From positions 496,001 to 560,000 of the forward strand of contig NZ_CP042437.1 in the NCBI RefSeq assembly GCF_007971525.1: a stretch of 64,000 nucleotides of DNA. Reading direction: 5' to 3'. The stretch comes from Mucilaginibacter ginsenosidivorax (GTDB lineage Bacteria; Bacteroidota; Bacteroidia; Sphingobacteriales; Sphingobacteriaceae). The translations under genes and the position numbers were made by a program. The notes beneath the pieces are model-generated. The model saw only the letters and a list, made by a program, of their open reading frames with translations. It had not been told where the DNA came from and did not search any database. Position 1 is the stretch's first letter. Every line of letters begins with the position of its first letter. This document shows positions 29,006 through 36,873 of the stretch, piece by piece.

Positions 29006-30322
29006 TTATATTAAAAAATCTAATGATAAGACGCCTGCAAGTCCTATTACAGCTACCAGGCTTTCCATAACCGTCCATGAACGGAGTGTTTCCTTTACCG
29101 ATAGCCCAAAATATTCTTTGCATAGCCAAAAAGCTGTATCGTTTACGTGCGAGCCAAACAGGCTGCCTGCTCCGATAGCCAGCACCAGTAAACTGGTATT
29201 TACGTTTGCATGATGAGCTATCGGAAACAACACCCCGGCAGCCGTTACACCAGCCACCGTGGCCGAACCAAGGCAAAGCCGTAAACAAGCCGTAGCCAGC
29301 CATGCAAGCAACAAGGGATGCATGCTGCTACTAACCAGCATACCGGCAAGGGCGTTACTTAAGTGGCTATCTACAAATACCTGCTTCAATGCACCCGCGC
29401 TACCAATAATGAGCAATACCATGGCTATATCTTTTACTGCACACACATAACCATCCATTATTTTTGCCAACGATTTGCCTTTGCGCAAACCAAGCGTATA
29501 GGTGCTTATAATTACGGTAGCCAGCATGGCAATAATGGGTTCGGCAAACCATGCCGCTAAAGTCCTTATTAATGGATTTTGCCCAAAAAGTACAGGCAGC
29601 AAATGGGCCATACAAATCAATACCACCGGTAAAAGCGATGATAGTATACTGTTAGCAATACCCGGCAGCTGGTGAGCAGGCAAGGTGGCCGACCTATGGG
29701 CAAATTGCAAACTGTGAGGCCCTATTTTTTTGAGTGTGGCCGAGAATATAGGCCCTGCAATTATTATAGCAGGAATAGCGATGATCAGCCCATAACCAAA
29801 TGTTTTTACTACATCTGCATGAAAAACGCTGATGAGTGTCATTGGTGAAGGATGGGGCGGCAAAAAACCATGCATTACCGATAAAGCCGTAAGCATTGGC
29901 ATACCCACATACAACAGCGGCAACCGATAGCTGGAAGCAACCGAAAAGATGATAGGCACTAACAAAATGAAACCTACATTGTAATATAAAGGAATACCCA
30001 CTATAAAACCCGTCAAAGCCATGGCATAGCTTACATATCGGGCGCCAAACAAATCATGCATAAAATGAGCTATGCGCTGTGCTGCGCCGCTTTCGGCAAC
30101 CAGCTTACCCAGCATCGCGCCCAATAGAATAATGATTGCTACCGACCCTAAAGTATCGCCCAGGCCTTTATTTATCGATGCGATAACCGTTGTAAATGGC
30201 ATGCCAAAGCAACAACCTGCCACTAAAGCAACAACAAGAAAGGCAAGAAAAGCATTTACCTTTGCCCATGTTATCAGTGCAACAAGCAGTAAAATACAAA
30301 GGATCAGTACAAGTATTGTCAT
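29006..30322 (-). CDS. GntP-family gluconate/sugar-acid:H+ symporter
   Basis: 438 residues, almost all hydrophobic, with about 12 membrane segments. GntP family features include AFLAFLVVALVAGCCFGMP, the GSVAIIILLGAMLGKLVAESGAAQRIA block near 60-85, and the LPPHPSPM loop near 155. It would carry gluconate or a related aldonate across the inner membrane. It is the last gene of the three-gene operon, 15 nt after the dehydratase, so its likely substrate is the acid that the dehydratase handles. Confidence 0.93.
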   Translation of the reverse strand: MTILVLILCILLLVALITWAKVNAFLAFLVVALVAGCCFGMPFTTVIASINKGLGDTLGSVAIIILLGAMLGKLVAESGAAQRIAHFMHDLFGARYVSYAMALTGFIVGIPLYYNVGFILLVPIIFSVASSYRLPLLYVGMPMLTALSVMHGFLPPHPSPMTLISVFHADVVKTFGYGLIIAIPAIIIAGPIFSATLKKIGPHSLQFAHRSATLPAHQLPGIANSILSSLLPVVLICMAHLLPVLFGQNPLIRTLAAWFAEPIIAMLATVIISTYTLGLRKGKSLAKIMDGYVCAVKDIAMVLLIIGSAGALKQVFVDSHLSNALAGMLVSSSMHPLLLAWLATACLRLCLGSATVAGVTAAGVLFPIAHHANVNTSLLVLAIGAGSLFGSHVNDTAFWLCKEYFGLSVKETLRSWTVMESLVAVIGLAGVLSLDFLI

Positions 30323-30337
30323 TATTATCAGCTTAAT

Positions 30338-32053
30338 TTAATGCGAATCGCGGGTTACAACAGATCCGGAGTTTCCAACCAGGAAATCAAGATCAGCTCC
30401 TTTATCGGCTTGCTGAACGTGACGCTGGTACATAGATACATAGCCCCTGTTGGTATGGTAAGCTGGTTTTTGCCACAATTGTCTCCGTTTTTCAAGTTCA
30501 GCCTCATCTACAAGCAGGTCTATTCTTCTTGCCGGTACATCGAGGTGTATAAGGTCCCCGTTTTGGACAAGCGCCAGGTTGCCGCCAATGGCAGATTCCG
30601 GCGAAACATGGAGTACAACAGTACCGTAAGCGGTGCCACTCATCCGTCCGTCGGATATTCTTACCATATCCGTAATACCTTTATCAAGCAGTTTTTTAGG
30701 CAACACCATATTGCCCACTTCGGGCATGCCGGGGTACCCCACCGGGCCAACATTTTTTAGCACAATTACGCAGGTCTCATCTATATCAAGCTGCGGCTCA
30801 TCAATCCGGGCATGATAATCTTCGATCGTTTCAAAAACCACCGCCCTACCCGTATGCTGCATTAGCGATGGCGTTGCCGCCGAAGGCTTGATAACCGCAC
30901 CATTGATAGCCAGGTTACCTTTTAAAACTGCTATGCCGGCCTCCGGGATAATCGGGTTGTTGTAACTTGTAATAACCTTATTATTATAGCATATACCGTC
31001 GTCTTTTATGTTTTCTGCATGCGATTTTCCTGTCACCGTTATCGCATCCATATCCAATTCACTACCCAGCTCTTTCAATACCACGGGCAACCCGCCTGCG
31101 TAGTAAAAGTCTTCCATCAGGTATTTTCCGGAGGGCATCAAATTAAGCAACAAGGGTATTTTACTGCCAAGCCTGTCAAAATCGTCCAGGCATAGGTCTA
31201 TCCCAACACGTCCGGCAATTGCGGTAAGATGTATGATAAAATTGGTAGAACCGCCAATAGCTGCGTTTACTTTAATTGCATTTTCAAAAGCTGAGCGGGT
31301 GAGTATTTTTGATATCGTTAGCCCTTCCTTCACCATTTCTACAATGCGCCTGCCTGACAACTGGGCCAACACTTTCTTTCTTGAATCCACTGCAGGAGTG
31401 GCCGCAGCTTGCGAAAGACACATCCCAAGCGACTCGACCATGCAAGCCATAGTAGAGGCGGTGCCCATGGTCATACAATGACCGGCACTTCTCGACATGC
31501 AGCTTTCGGCGGCAAGATATTCGTCATTGGTTACTTTGCCGGTTATAAGATCATCAGTTAATTTCCATACTGCCGTGCCCGATCCGATATCCATGCCCCG
31601 GTATTTACCATTCAGCATTGGCCCACCCGGAACTACTATAGTAGGCAAGCCTACGCTGGCGGCCCCCATCATGGTAGCCGGCGTAGTTTTGTCGCAGCCG
31701 GTCAACAACACAACGCCGTCTATCGGATTGCCGCGTATTGATTCCTCGGCATCCATACTGGCCAGGTTCCTGAAAAGCATAGCAGTGGGTTTAAGCAATG
31801 TTTCGCCCAACGACATGATGGGGAATTCCACCGGAAAACCGCCGGCTTCATAAACCCCGCGTTTAACAGATTCGGCCAGGTCGCGTAAATGGGCATTACA
31901 AGGTGTTAGTTCTGACCATGTGTTACAAATACCAATAACCGGTCTTCCGTCGAAAAGATCGGAAGGTATACCCTGGTTTTTCATCCAGCTTCGGTATAAA
32001 AACCCCATTTTACCCGTTTTTCCAAACCAATCAGAACTTCTGAATTGTGACAT
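30338..32053 (-). CDS. IlvD/Edd-family sugar-acid dehydratase (aldonate type)
   Basis: 571 residues. The three expected Fe-S cysteine motifs are present: GICNTWSELTPCNAH, TGCDKTTPATMMG and TASTMACM, and the C-terminal SDGRMSGTAYGTVVLHVSPE motif is intact. The start FRSSDWFGKTG...FLYRSWMKNQG resembles L-arabinonate/D-xylonate/gluconate dehydratases more than true dihydroxy-acid dehydratase. It would convert an aldonate to its 2-keto-3-deoxy acid. Partners are the FAH-family dehydratase gene 95 nt upstream and GntP 15 nt downstream; no branched-chain amino-acid genes are nearby, which supports the catabolic role. The exact aldonate is not determined. Confidence 0.88.
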   Translation of the reverse strand: MSQFRSSDWFGKTGKMGFLYRSWMKNQGIPSDLFDGRPVIGICNTWSELTPCNAHLRDLAESVKRGVYEAGGFPVEFPIMSLGETLLKPTAMLFRNLASMDAEESIRGNPIDGVVLLTGCDKTTPATMMGAASVGLPTIVVPGGPMLNGKYRGMDIGSGTAVWKLTDDLITGKVTNDEYLAAESCMSRSAGHCMTMGTASTMACMVESLGMCLSQAAATPAVDSRKKVLAQLSGRRIVEMVKEGLTISKILTRSAFENAIKVNAAIGGSTNFIIHLTAIAGRVGIDLCLDDFDRLGSKIPLLLNLMPSGKYLMEDFYYAGGLPVVLKELGSELDMDAITVTGKSHAENIKDDGICYNNKVITSYNNPIIPEAGIAVLKGNLAINGAVIKPSAATPSLMQHTGRAVVFETIEDYHARIDEPQLDIDETCVIVLKNVGPVGYPGMPEVGNMVLPKKLLDKGITDMVRISDGRMSGTAYGTVVLHVSPESAIGGNLALVQNGDLIHLDVPARRIDLLVDEAELEKRRQLWQKPAYHTNRGYVSMYQRHVQQADKGADLDFLVGNSGSVVTRDSH

Positions 32054-32148
32054 TTTATTTCTGTTTTATAATTTAAGTTATCGTGATGCTGTCGTGAATG
32101 GCTATTACCTAATGCCGTACCGGATCATCATCGTCAAGTTCATACTCA

Positions 32149-32985
32149 CTACTCCCCCACGCGGTTTGTAAGTGTGCCTATGTTATCTATTGTAATATTT
32201 ATCACATCGCCATAGTTAAGTGTAAACCAATCAGGCGGCACTATACCTGTGCCGGTCATGAGGTATGCACCGTGGGGGAATGACATCTCCATAAAAAGGT
32301 AATTAGCAAGTTCCTGGTGCGTACGTTTCATCCTGCTGATCAATATGGCCTCGGCAAATACTATATCATTGCCTCTCCATATTTCAATCTGAATTTCGGT
32401 GTCAGGAGAAATAGTTGTAGCCGGCACGTAAAGGCATGGGCCAACCGCTGCCGCGCCATCGTATGATTTAGCCTGCGGAAGATATAAAGGGTTCTCCCCT
32501 TCAATGTCTCTCGATGACATATCATTGCCAATCAGGTATCCCTCAATGGTGCCGGCGCTGCAAATAAATAACACTAACTCCGGCTCCGGAACGTTCCATT
32601 TCGAATCTTTCCGGATGCGCACAGTACCGCCAGGCCCCACCGCGCGGGATGCCGAAGATTTAAAAAAGATCTCGGGGCGTTCGGCACTGTAAACCCTTGC
32701 ATAAAAATCGCCGCCACCGGCATCTTTGGATTCTTCCATCCGGGCATCTTTACTGCGCAAATAGGTAACACCAGAGGCCCAGATTTCCTGGCTGGCAATA
32801 GGTGTGCTTACGTGTTCCAAATCGGCAACCAACGAAGGGTTGGCCGTAACGCTTTGGATATCTTTTAAAGCCTCGCTATGCAACGCTTCGCGGTTTATAA
32901 AACTATCCCACTTCCAAACAGGCGAGCTATAAAGCAGCCCGGCGTGTTTTACAATAACTTTATCGTTGGTTTTAAATATATGCAT
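32149..32985 (-). CDS. FAH-family 2-keto-3-deoxy-aldonate dehydratase/hydrolase
   Basis: 278 residues of the fumarylacetoacetate hydrolase fold. Metal-binding acidic residues occur in PEPELVLF and in GNDMSSRDIEGENPLYLPQAK, followed by KSYDGAAAVGPCL. This pattern fits KdaD/XylX-type enzymes, which dehydrate 2-keto-3-deoxy-pentonates to 2-oxoglutarate semialdehyde, better than general FAH hydrolases. It is first in the operon with the IlvD/Edd dehydratase, which would make its substrate. The aldehyde dehydrogenase needed to finish a Weimberg-type route is not in the window. A 479-nt divergent promoter region separates it from the AraC regulator. Confidence 0.82.
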   Translation of the reverse strand: MHIFKTNDKVIVKHAGLLYSSPVWKWDSFINREALHSEALKDIQSVTANPSLVADLEHVSTPIASQEIWASGVTYLRSKDARMEESKDAGGGDFYARVYSAERPEIFFKSSASRAVGPGGTVRIRKDSKWNVPEPELVLFICSAGTIEGYLIGNDMSSRDIEGENPLYLPQAKSYDGAAAVGPCLYVPATTISPDTEIQIEIWRGNDIVFAEAILISRMKRTHQELANYLFMEMSFPHGAYLMTGTGIVPPDWFTLNYGDVINITIDNIGTLTNRVGE

Positions 32986-33464
32986 AGCTATCTATCACTA
33001 CCCGCCGTTTGTGCGGTAGTTACTTCTTTATCAAAAAATGTAACAAACAGGTTACTTGGTTAGGTACAAAGAATGTTAAACCAAATTGCTTTGTCTTCCA
33101 AAAAAACACAGCGTTGATTTTTATACAAAAAACTTGTGGCAAAAAACGCTCGCGGCCTAAATGTTCAGTTGCGCTTTGCAAAGTTGTTTTACTACCGGAT
33201 ACCAGCTTTTTATGCCGGTAACGAAGCCAATAAAGAGCCGGGGATATTTTTATAAAGGGTAAAAAGATGATCGGCGCCAGGCCCGGTGTGGTCAAAGTAT
33301 CATCCTATTAAAACTGGAAAATACCATTAAAAAACAGCGGTGGTTTTTATACAAATTTTGCTTTTATAATACGTAAACTTGCCTGCTACAGGCATCCTTT
33401 TTTATATTGTTGAATACCATCGCAATACGGAGATAGGCGCAACGCATACCAATTATTATACTGA
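32986..33464. promoter_or_regulatory. Divergent regulatory region of the sugar-acid cluster
   Basis: No gene. Two similar segments, GATTTTTATACAAA (33116-33129) and GGTTTTTATACAAA (33342-33355), lie 226 nt apart in the same orientation and may be AraC-type binding half-sites. GGCCTAAATGTTCA at 33154-33167 resembles the core of elements A and C (CTGAACATTTAGGCC on the minus strand) but lacks the sequence around it. Placement between a regulator and its probable target operon supports regulatory function. Confidence 0.45.
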
Positions 33465-34358
33465 ATGAATCATTTGATACTTCAGCAGGGGAAATCTAAA
33501 GAACTTGCGCATTTTCCGCATATCCTGGAGTTTGCCCACAAAAAAAACAATACTATCCAACTTAATTCCTTTAACAGCAAGGTTACGGACTGCATTTGCC
33601 TGTATTATATTTTAGAAGGAAAATTTACCTGGATAATTGATTTGCAGGAACACACGTTATACCCCGGAGATTTCGCACTAGTATTGCCGGGGCAATGTAT
33701 CGGCGGAGAGAGCGGGATATTAAATATCGGCGTATTATTCTGGATAAAAATTTCCACCGAAGATTGCGGAAAGCTTTTGCTTGGCAAATGGAGCGGACTC
33801 ACCAAAAAAGAAAAGCTATCCGTTAATCAAATTTTGCTGTTAAACAGGCAACAGCTTGTTTTGAAACTGAAAGAAGCGCAGGCTTTAATGCATAATTTAC
33901 AACTGGAATTACAAAATGAAGAAGTGGGCTTTTACACGCGTGTAAACCAGCTGCTTGATGAGCTTTTTGTGTTGATCAGCAGGCAGTTGATAAGGCAAAA
34001 CAATTCCAGGAGAGATTTCCCTCAAACATTTTTAAAGCTGGAGCAAACGCTGCGGCAAAACCTTGCGCATCAATGGACAGTGGAAGAAATGGCAGCGCTG
34101 ATAGGTATGGGGACTACTGCTTTTACCGAAAAAGTAAAACACTATTCCGGTTTCTCGCCTCTGAATTATTTAATCAACATCAGGATAACTGAAGCTACCA
34201 AGCTGCTTAAAAAAAACGAGGTAAATGTTACCGACATAGCGCTGAGCACGGGATTTTATTCGTCGCAGCATTTCTCTACAACTTTTAAAAAACTTACGGG
34301 CTACACCCCAAGCGAATTCAGGAAAAATAAAACATCAGATCATCAACATACATCATGA
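33465..34358 (+). CDS. AraC-family transcriptional regulator
   Basis: 297 residues. Residues about 1-180 form a cupin-like sensing domain (LYPGDFALVLPGQCIGGESG). Residues about 190-290 carry the double AraC helix-turn-helix: WTVEEMAALIGMGTTAFTEK and VTDIALSTGFYSSQHFSTTF, then the closing TGYTPSEFRK. Its stop overlaps the start of the FGGY kinase by 4 nt (ATGA), so the two are co-translated. It is divergent from the FAH/IlvD-Edd/GntP operon and is probably its activator, responding to a sugar acid. Confidence 0.93.
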   Translation: MNHLILQQGKSKELAHFPHILEFAHKKNNTIQLNSFNSKVTDCICLYYILEGKFTWIIDLQEHTLYPGDFALVLPGQCIGGESGILNIGVLFWIKISTEDCGKLLLGKWSGLTKKEKLSVNQILLLNRQQLVLKLKEAQALMHNLQLELQNEEVGFYTRVNQLLDELFVLISRQLIRQNNSRRDFPQTFLKLEQTLRQNLAHQWTVEEMAALIGMGTTAFTEKVKHYSGFSPLNYLINIRITEATKLLKKNEVNVTDIALSTGFYSSQHFSTTFKKLTGYTPSEFRKNKTSDHQHTS

Positions 34359-35881
34359 ATTGCATCATCATTATAGAAATGGGTACAGCCGCGGTACGGG
34401 TTTTTGCCTTTGATCTTTCCGGTAATTTAATCAGTTCATCAAAGGGGCATTACCCTACCTTTCACGAGCAGCCCGATCACAGCGAGCAGGACCCTGAGCA
34501 GATGTTTATTACCATGCTCTATATTTTAAAAAATCTGCTTATTGAGAAAATCTACCCTAAAAAATATACTGTAACCTGTATTTGCTTCGGCTCATCCATG
34601 CATAGTTTGCTGGCGGTAGATAAAGATGGCATACCATTGGGCAACGCCATTACCTGGGCAGACAATAGGGGCAAAAAAGAGGCTGCCGACCTTAAAAAAA
34701 GCACCCTGGGCGAAGAGATTTATAAAGCCACGGGAACTCCCATCCATCCTATGTCGTCGTTGATAAAAATTGCGTGGATGAAAAATCACGACCCTGAGAA
34801 ATTTAAACTGGCAAAGAAATTTATGCCTATAAAAACCTATATCATTCAGCAACTAACCGGTGCGTGTGTGATAGATTATAGCATAGCCTCTGCAACCGGG
34901 CTAATGAATATTCACGATTTTACCTGGGACCGTGCGGCGCTGGAGTTTGCAGGTATTACACCAGAGGAGCTTCCGGACCTACACCCTGTTTTCTATTCAG
35001 GCGTTTCGCTAAAAAAAGAATATCAAAGGGTTTTAAAATTGTCGCCGTCGGTTAAAATCCTCATTGGATCAAGCGACGGATGCCTGGCCACACTGGGTGC
35101 CGGTGTATGGGAAAACAGTATGGCTACTATTACCATTGAAGATAGTGGCGCATTCCGGATCATTGGAGATAAAATAATAGAAGATCCCAAACAACAAATT
35201 TTCAACTACCTGCTTACTGAGAAACATATTATCACTGGCGGACCTACAAGTAATGGAGGTGTGATATTCAATTGGTTTGCTAAACAATTTGGTGATTTTC
35301 AAAAAGCTTTTGATATCGACCAGTCAATGGAAATGCTGATAGAGGAAGCAGCTGGCGTTGAAGTTGGCTCAGGCGGCTTAATCTTCCTTCCTTTTTTACA
35401 TGGCGAACGAGCCCCTATCTGGAACCCGAACTCCAGGGGCTGTTATTTTGGCGTTAATATCAGGCACGAGCGCAAACATTTTATACGGGCCACCATAGAG
35501 GGGATATTATACGAGATGTACAGTATTGGCCGTACACTGGAAAACCACCGGCATATTGAAACCCTGTCTATCAATGGCAGTTTTGCATCCATACCTTTTT
35601 GCACTCAAATCATCGCCGACATATTTAACAAGCCGGTGAGCACACTTAGTCATGCCGACAGCATAGGCAAGGGTGCATACCTGTTAAGCGCTACCGAGAT
35701 GGGTATTTATCCCTCTTTAGAAGAAGCCTCTAAAACGGTTACCATGCATCAAACCTATTTGCCTAACGCCGAAAACCACCAGATATATGCCCAATATTTT
35801 AAAGTATTTGAAAGCCTGATAACAAAAGTGGCGGATGAATTTGACGCCATTTCAGATCTGCAGGAACGGTATAGTCAATAA
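34355..35881 (+). CDS. FGGY-family carbohydrate kinase (gluconokinase-like)
   Basis: 508 residues. FGGY fold: the N-terminal phosphate loop region IEMGTAAVRVFAFDLSGN, CFGSSMHSLLAVDKDG, ITWADNRG near 96-103, ADP-binding GPTSNGGVIFNWF near 294, and LIFLPFLHGERAPIWNPNSRG, a signature of gluconate/xylulose kinases. It would phosphorylate gluconate or a related acid/ketose. The first glycines of the usual DxGT motif read EMGT here, as in FGGY gluconokinases. It overlaps the AraC gene by 4 nt. It offers a phosphorylating route next to a non-phosphorylating dehydratase route, so the cluster may handle more than one sugar acid. Confidence 0.88.
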   Translation: MNCIIIIEMGTAAVRVFAFDLSGNLISSSKGHYPTFHEQPDHSEQDPEQMFITMLYILKNLLIEKIYPKKYTVTCICFGSSMHSLLAVDKDGIPLGNAITWADNRGKKEAADLKKSTLGEEIYKATGTPIHPMSSLIKIAWMKNHDPEKFKLAKKFMPIKTYIIQQLTGACVIDYSIASATGLMNIHDFTWDRAALEFAGITPEELPDLHPVFYSGVSLKKEYQRVLKLSPSVKILIGSSDGCLATLGAGVWENSMATITIEDSGAFRIIGDKIIEDPKQQIFNYLLTEKHIITGGPTSNGGVIFNWFAKQFGDFQKAFDIDQSMEMLIEEAAGVEVGSGGLIFLPFLHGERAPIWNPNSRGCYFGVNIRHERKHFIRATIEGILYEMYSIGRTLENHRHIETLSINGSFASIPFCTQIIADIFNKPVSTLSHADSIGKGAYLLSATEMGIYPSLEEASKTVTMHQTYLPNAENHQIYAQYFKVFESLITKVADEFDAISDLQERYSQ

Positions 35882-35894
35882 GGATACAGGTGGA

Positions 35895-36127
35895 ACAGAT
35901 TGTATTACCACTACAAATATTCTTGTGTATGTTTTAAAAGATTTAGTGTCCTGCTTAGTCCCTTTAATAGACCAGCAATGTTGCTCCATAGGCTGGGATT
36001 ACACTCGCTCCCTGTGATGATTTCGGAGGGTTTGCCGTTTACGATAATACGTAGATGAATAGACACCAGCCATTTTGATAGTTTTGGGCTTTTTTAAATA
36101 AAAAAGCAAACTGAAATTAGTTTTCAT
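35895..36127 (-). pseudogene. Decayed tyrosine recombinase (integrase) N-terminus
   Basis: From an ATG at 36127 the minus strand reads MKTNFSLLFYLKKPKTIKMA, then loses frame; the frame ends at 35999. A second frame continues with IIVNGKPSEIITGSECNPSL and WSNIAGLLKG (about 36043-35955), and a third with GTKQDTKSFKTYTRIF. Together they follow the Arm-DNA-binding domain of Bacteroidota tyrosine integrases (FYLKKPK..., I.VNGK..E..TG..C.P..W, KGT..D.K..N.Y). At least two frameshifts are needed, and the SAM-like and catalytic domains are absent. It lies 252 nt from the 3' end of ssrA, a common integration site. I take it as the remnant of an integrated element. Confidence 0.75.
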
Positions 36128-36322
36128 AATGTTTTAAGCATTAAAAAGTGAAACAAAATTAAGCTTGCAATCACATCTGTACAAAATGTTAAAATTTAAA
36201 CACATTGATTATCAAACCTATATGTCTTTTTTTGGCGAGCAAGGAATTTTTAAACTTACTCACCGAATTACGCTCCTTTTTATTGCGAATTGGTGAATAA
36301 TATGCTCATTTGACTAAAAAAC
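36128..36322. other. Gap between integrase remnant and tmRNA terminator
   Basis: About 195 A/T-rich bases with no ORF of note. If an attachment junction survives beside the tmRNA gene, it would lie here or at 36356-36400, but I see no clear copy of the tmRNA 3' end. Confidence 0.4.
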
Positions 36323-36355
36323 AAAAGCCTGCAATCATTTGATTTGCAGGCTTTT
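36323..36355 (-). terminator. Terminator of tmRNA
   Basis: AAAAGCCTGCAA (36323-36334) pairs with the segment at 36343-36355 around an 8-nt loop. Both strands carry T runs after the stem. It lies 25 nt past the tmRNA 3' end. Confidence 0.8.
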
Positions 36356-36379
36356 AGTCTGTTTTGACATTGAATTAAG

Positions 36380-36745
36380 TGGAGCCGGAGGGATTCGAAC
36401 CCTCGTCCAAACATGGTATAAGGTAAGCTTTCTACATGCTTAGCTTCTGTTTAATTGTCGGGAACAGGAAGGTCAGTCGCTTACCTGTACCGTGTTCCGT
36501 AGGTGCCTTATCTCGCCCGCTTGTCACACCCCAAGCAGGCCAGTTTCATTTGTCGATGCCCCTGATGCCGATCCAATGAAACGCAGAACCGGCGGGACAA
36601 AAGCTATGCTAATTCTAAATTAGGCAGCTAAGGCGTAGTTATTTTCGCCATTTGTAAGTTTGAGCGTTCAGATTAAAGCGCTAATTCACCCAACGCGCTG
36701 CATGCTTACCTACTTATCTCCATCCTGTCAATTCCGGTCGACCCC
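36380..36745 (-). ncRNA. ssrA: Transfer-messenger RNA (tmRNA)
   Basis: 366 nt. The 5' end GGGGTCGACCGGAATTGACAG and the 3' end CGGCTCCA pair to form a tRNA-like 7-bp acceptor stem with one G-T pair (5' GGGGTCG). The T arm GAGGGTTCGAATCCCTC is perfect. The CCA end is not encoded. The tag reading frame ends GGC GAA AAT AAC TAC GCC TTA GCT GCC TAA (36649-36620), giving GENNYALAA, typical for Bacteroidota. It rescues stalled ribosomes and marks unfinished proteins for proteolysis. A TACCTTTG box at 36801-36794 is the likely promoter. The 3' side faces the integrase remnant. Confidence 0.97.
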
Positions 36746-36756
36746 ATTTTTTGAGT

Positions 36757-36838
36757 TCGCAATTTGCCGGTGGGCAGTTTGCAGTTAAGGGTACAAAGGT
36801 AGTTAAAAAGTTGGCAGTTTTGAGTTAACAGTTTGCAA
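36757..36838. repeat. Degenerate GCAGTTT/GGCAGTT-type short repeat
   Basis: Several variants of a 7-8 bp word (GCAATTTGCCG, GGCAGTTTGCAGTTAAG, TTGGCAGTTTTGAGTTAACAGTTTGCAA) surround the ssrA promoter. It resembles the short-word arrays at 48745, 48844 and 50767 but is more worn. Confidence 0.45.
36794..36801 (-). promoter_or_regulatory. -7 box of the tmRNA promoter
   Basis: TACCTTTG on the minus strand is a full match to TAnnTTTG and lies 49 nt before the mature 5' end, leaving room for a short leader removed by RNase P. No strict TTTG -33 box is seen. Confidence 0.55.
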
Positions 36839-36873
36839 TATTTATATACTCATCGCTATTTTTCACACACAAA

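Noticed and set aside
30338..32053. Biosynthetic dihydroxy-acid dehydratase (ilvD)
   Set aside because: The N-terminal sequence and the neighbours (GntP, FAH-family dehydratase, AraC regulator) fit aldonate catabolism; no ilv or leu genes are near.
36380..36410. A tRNA gene (T-arm and acceptor-like sequence)
   Set aside because: The matching acceptor strand lies 360 nt away and a tag frame GENNYALAA lies between, so this is the 3' end of tmRNA.
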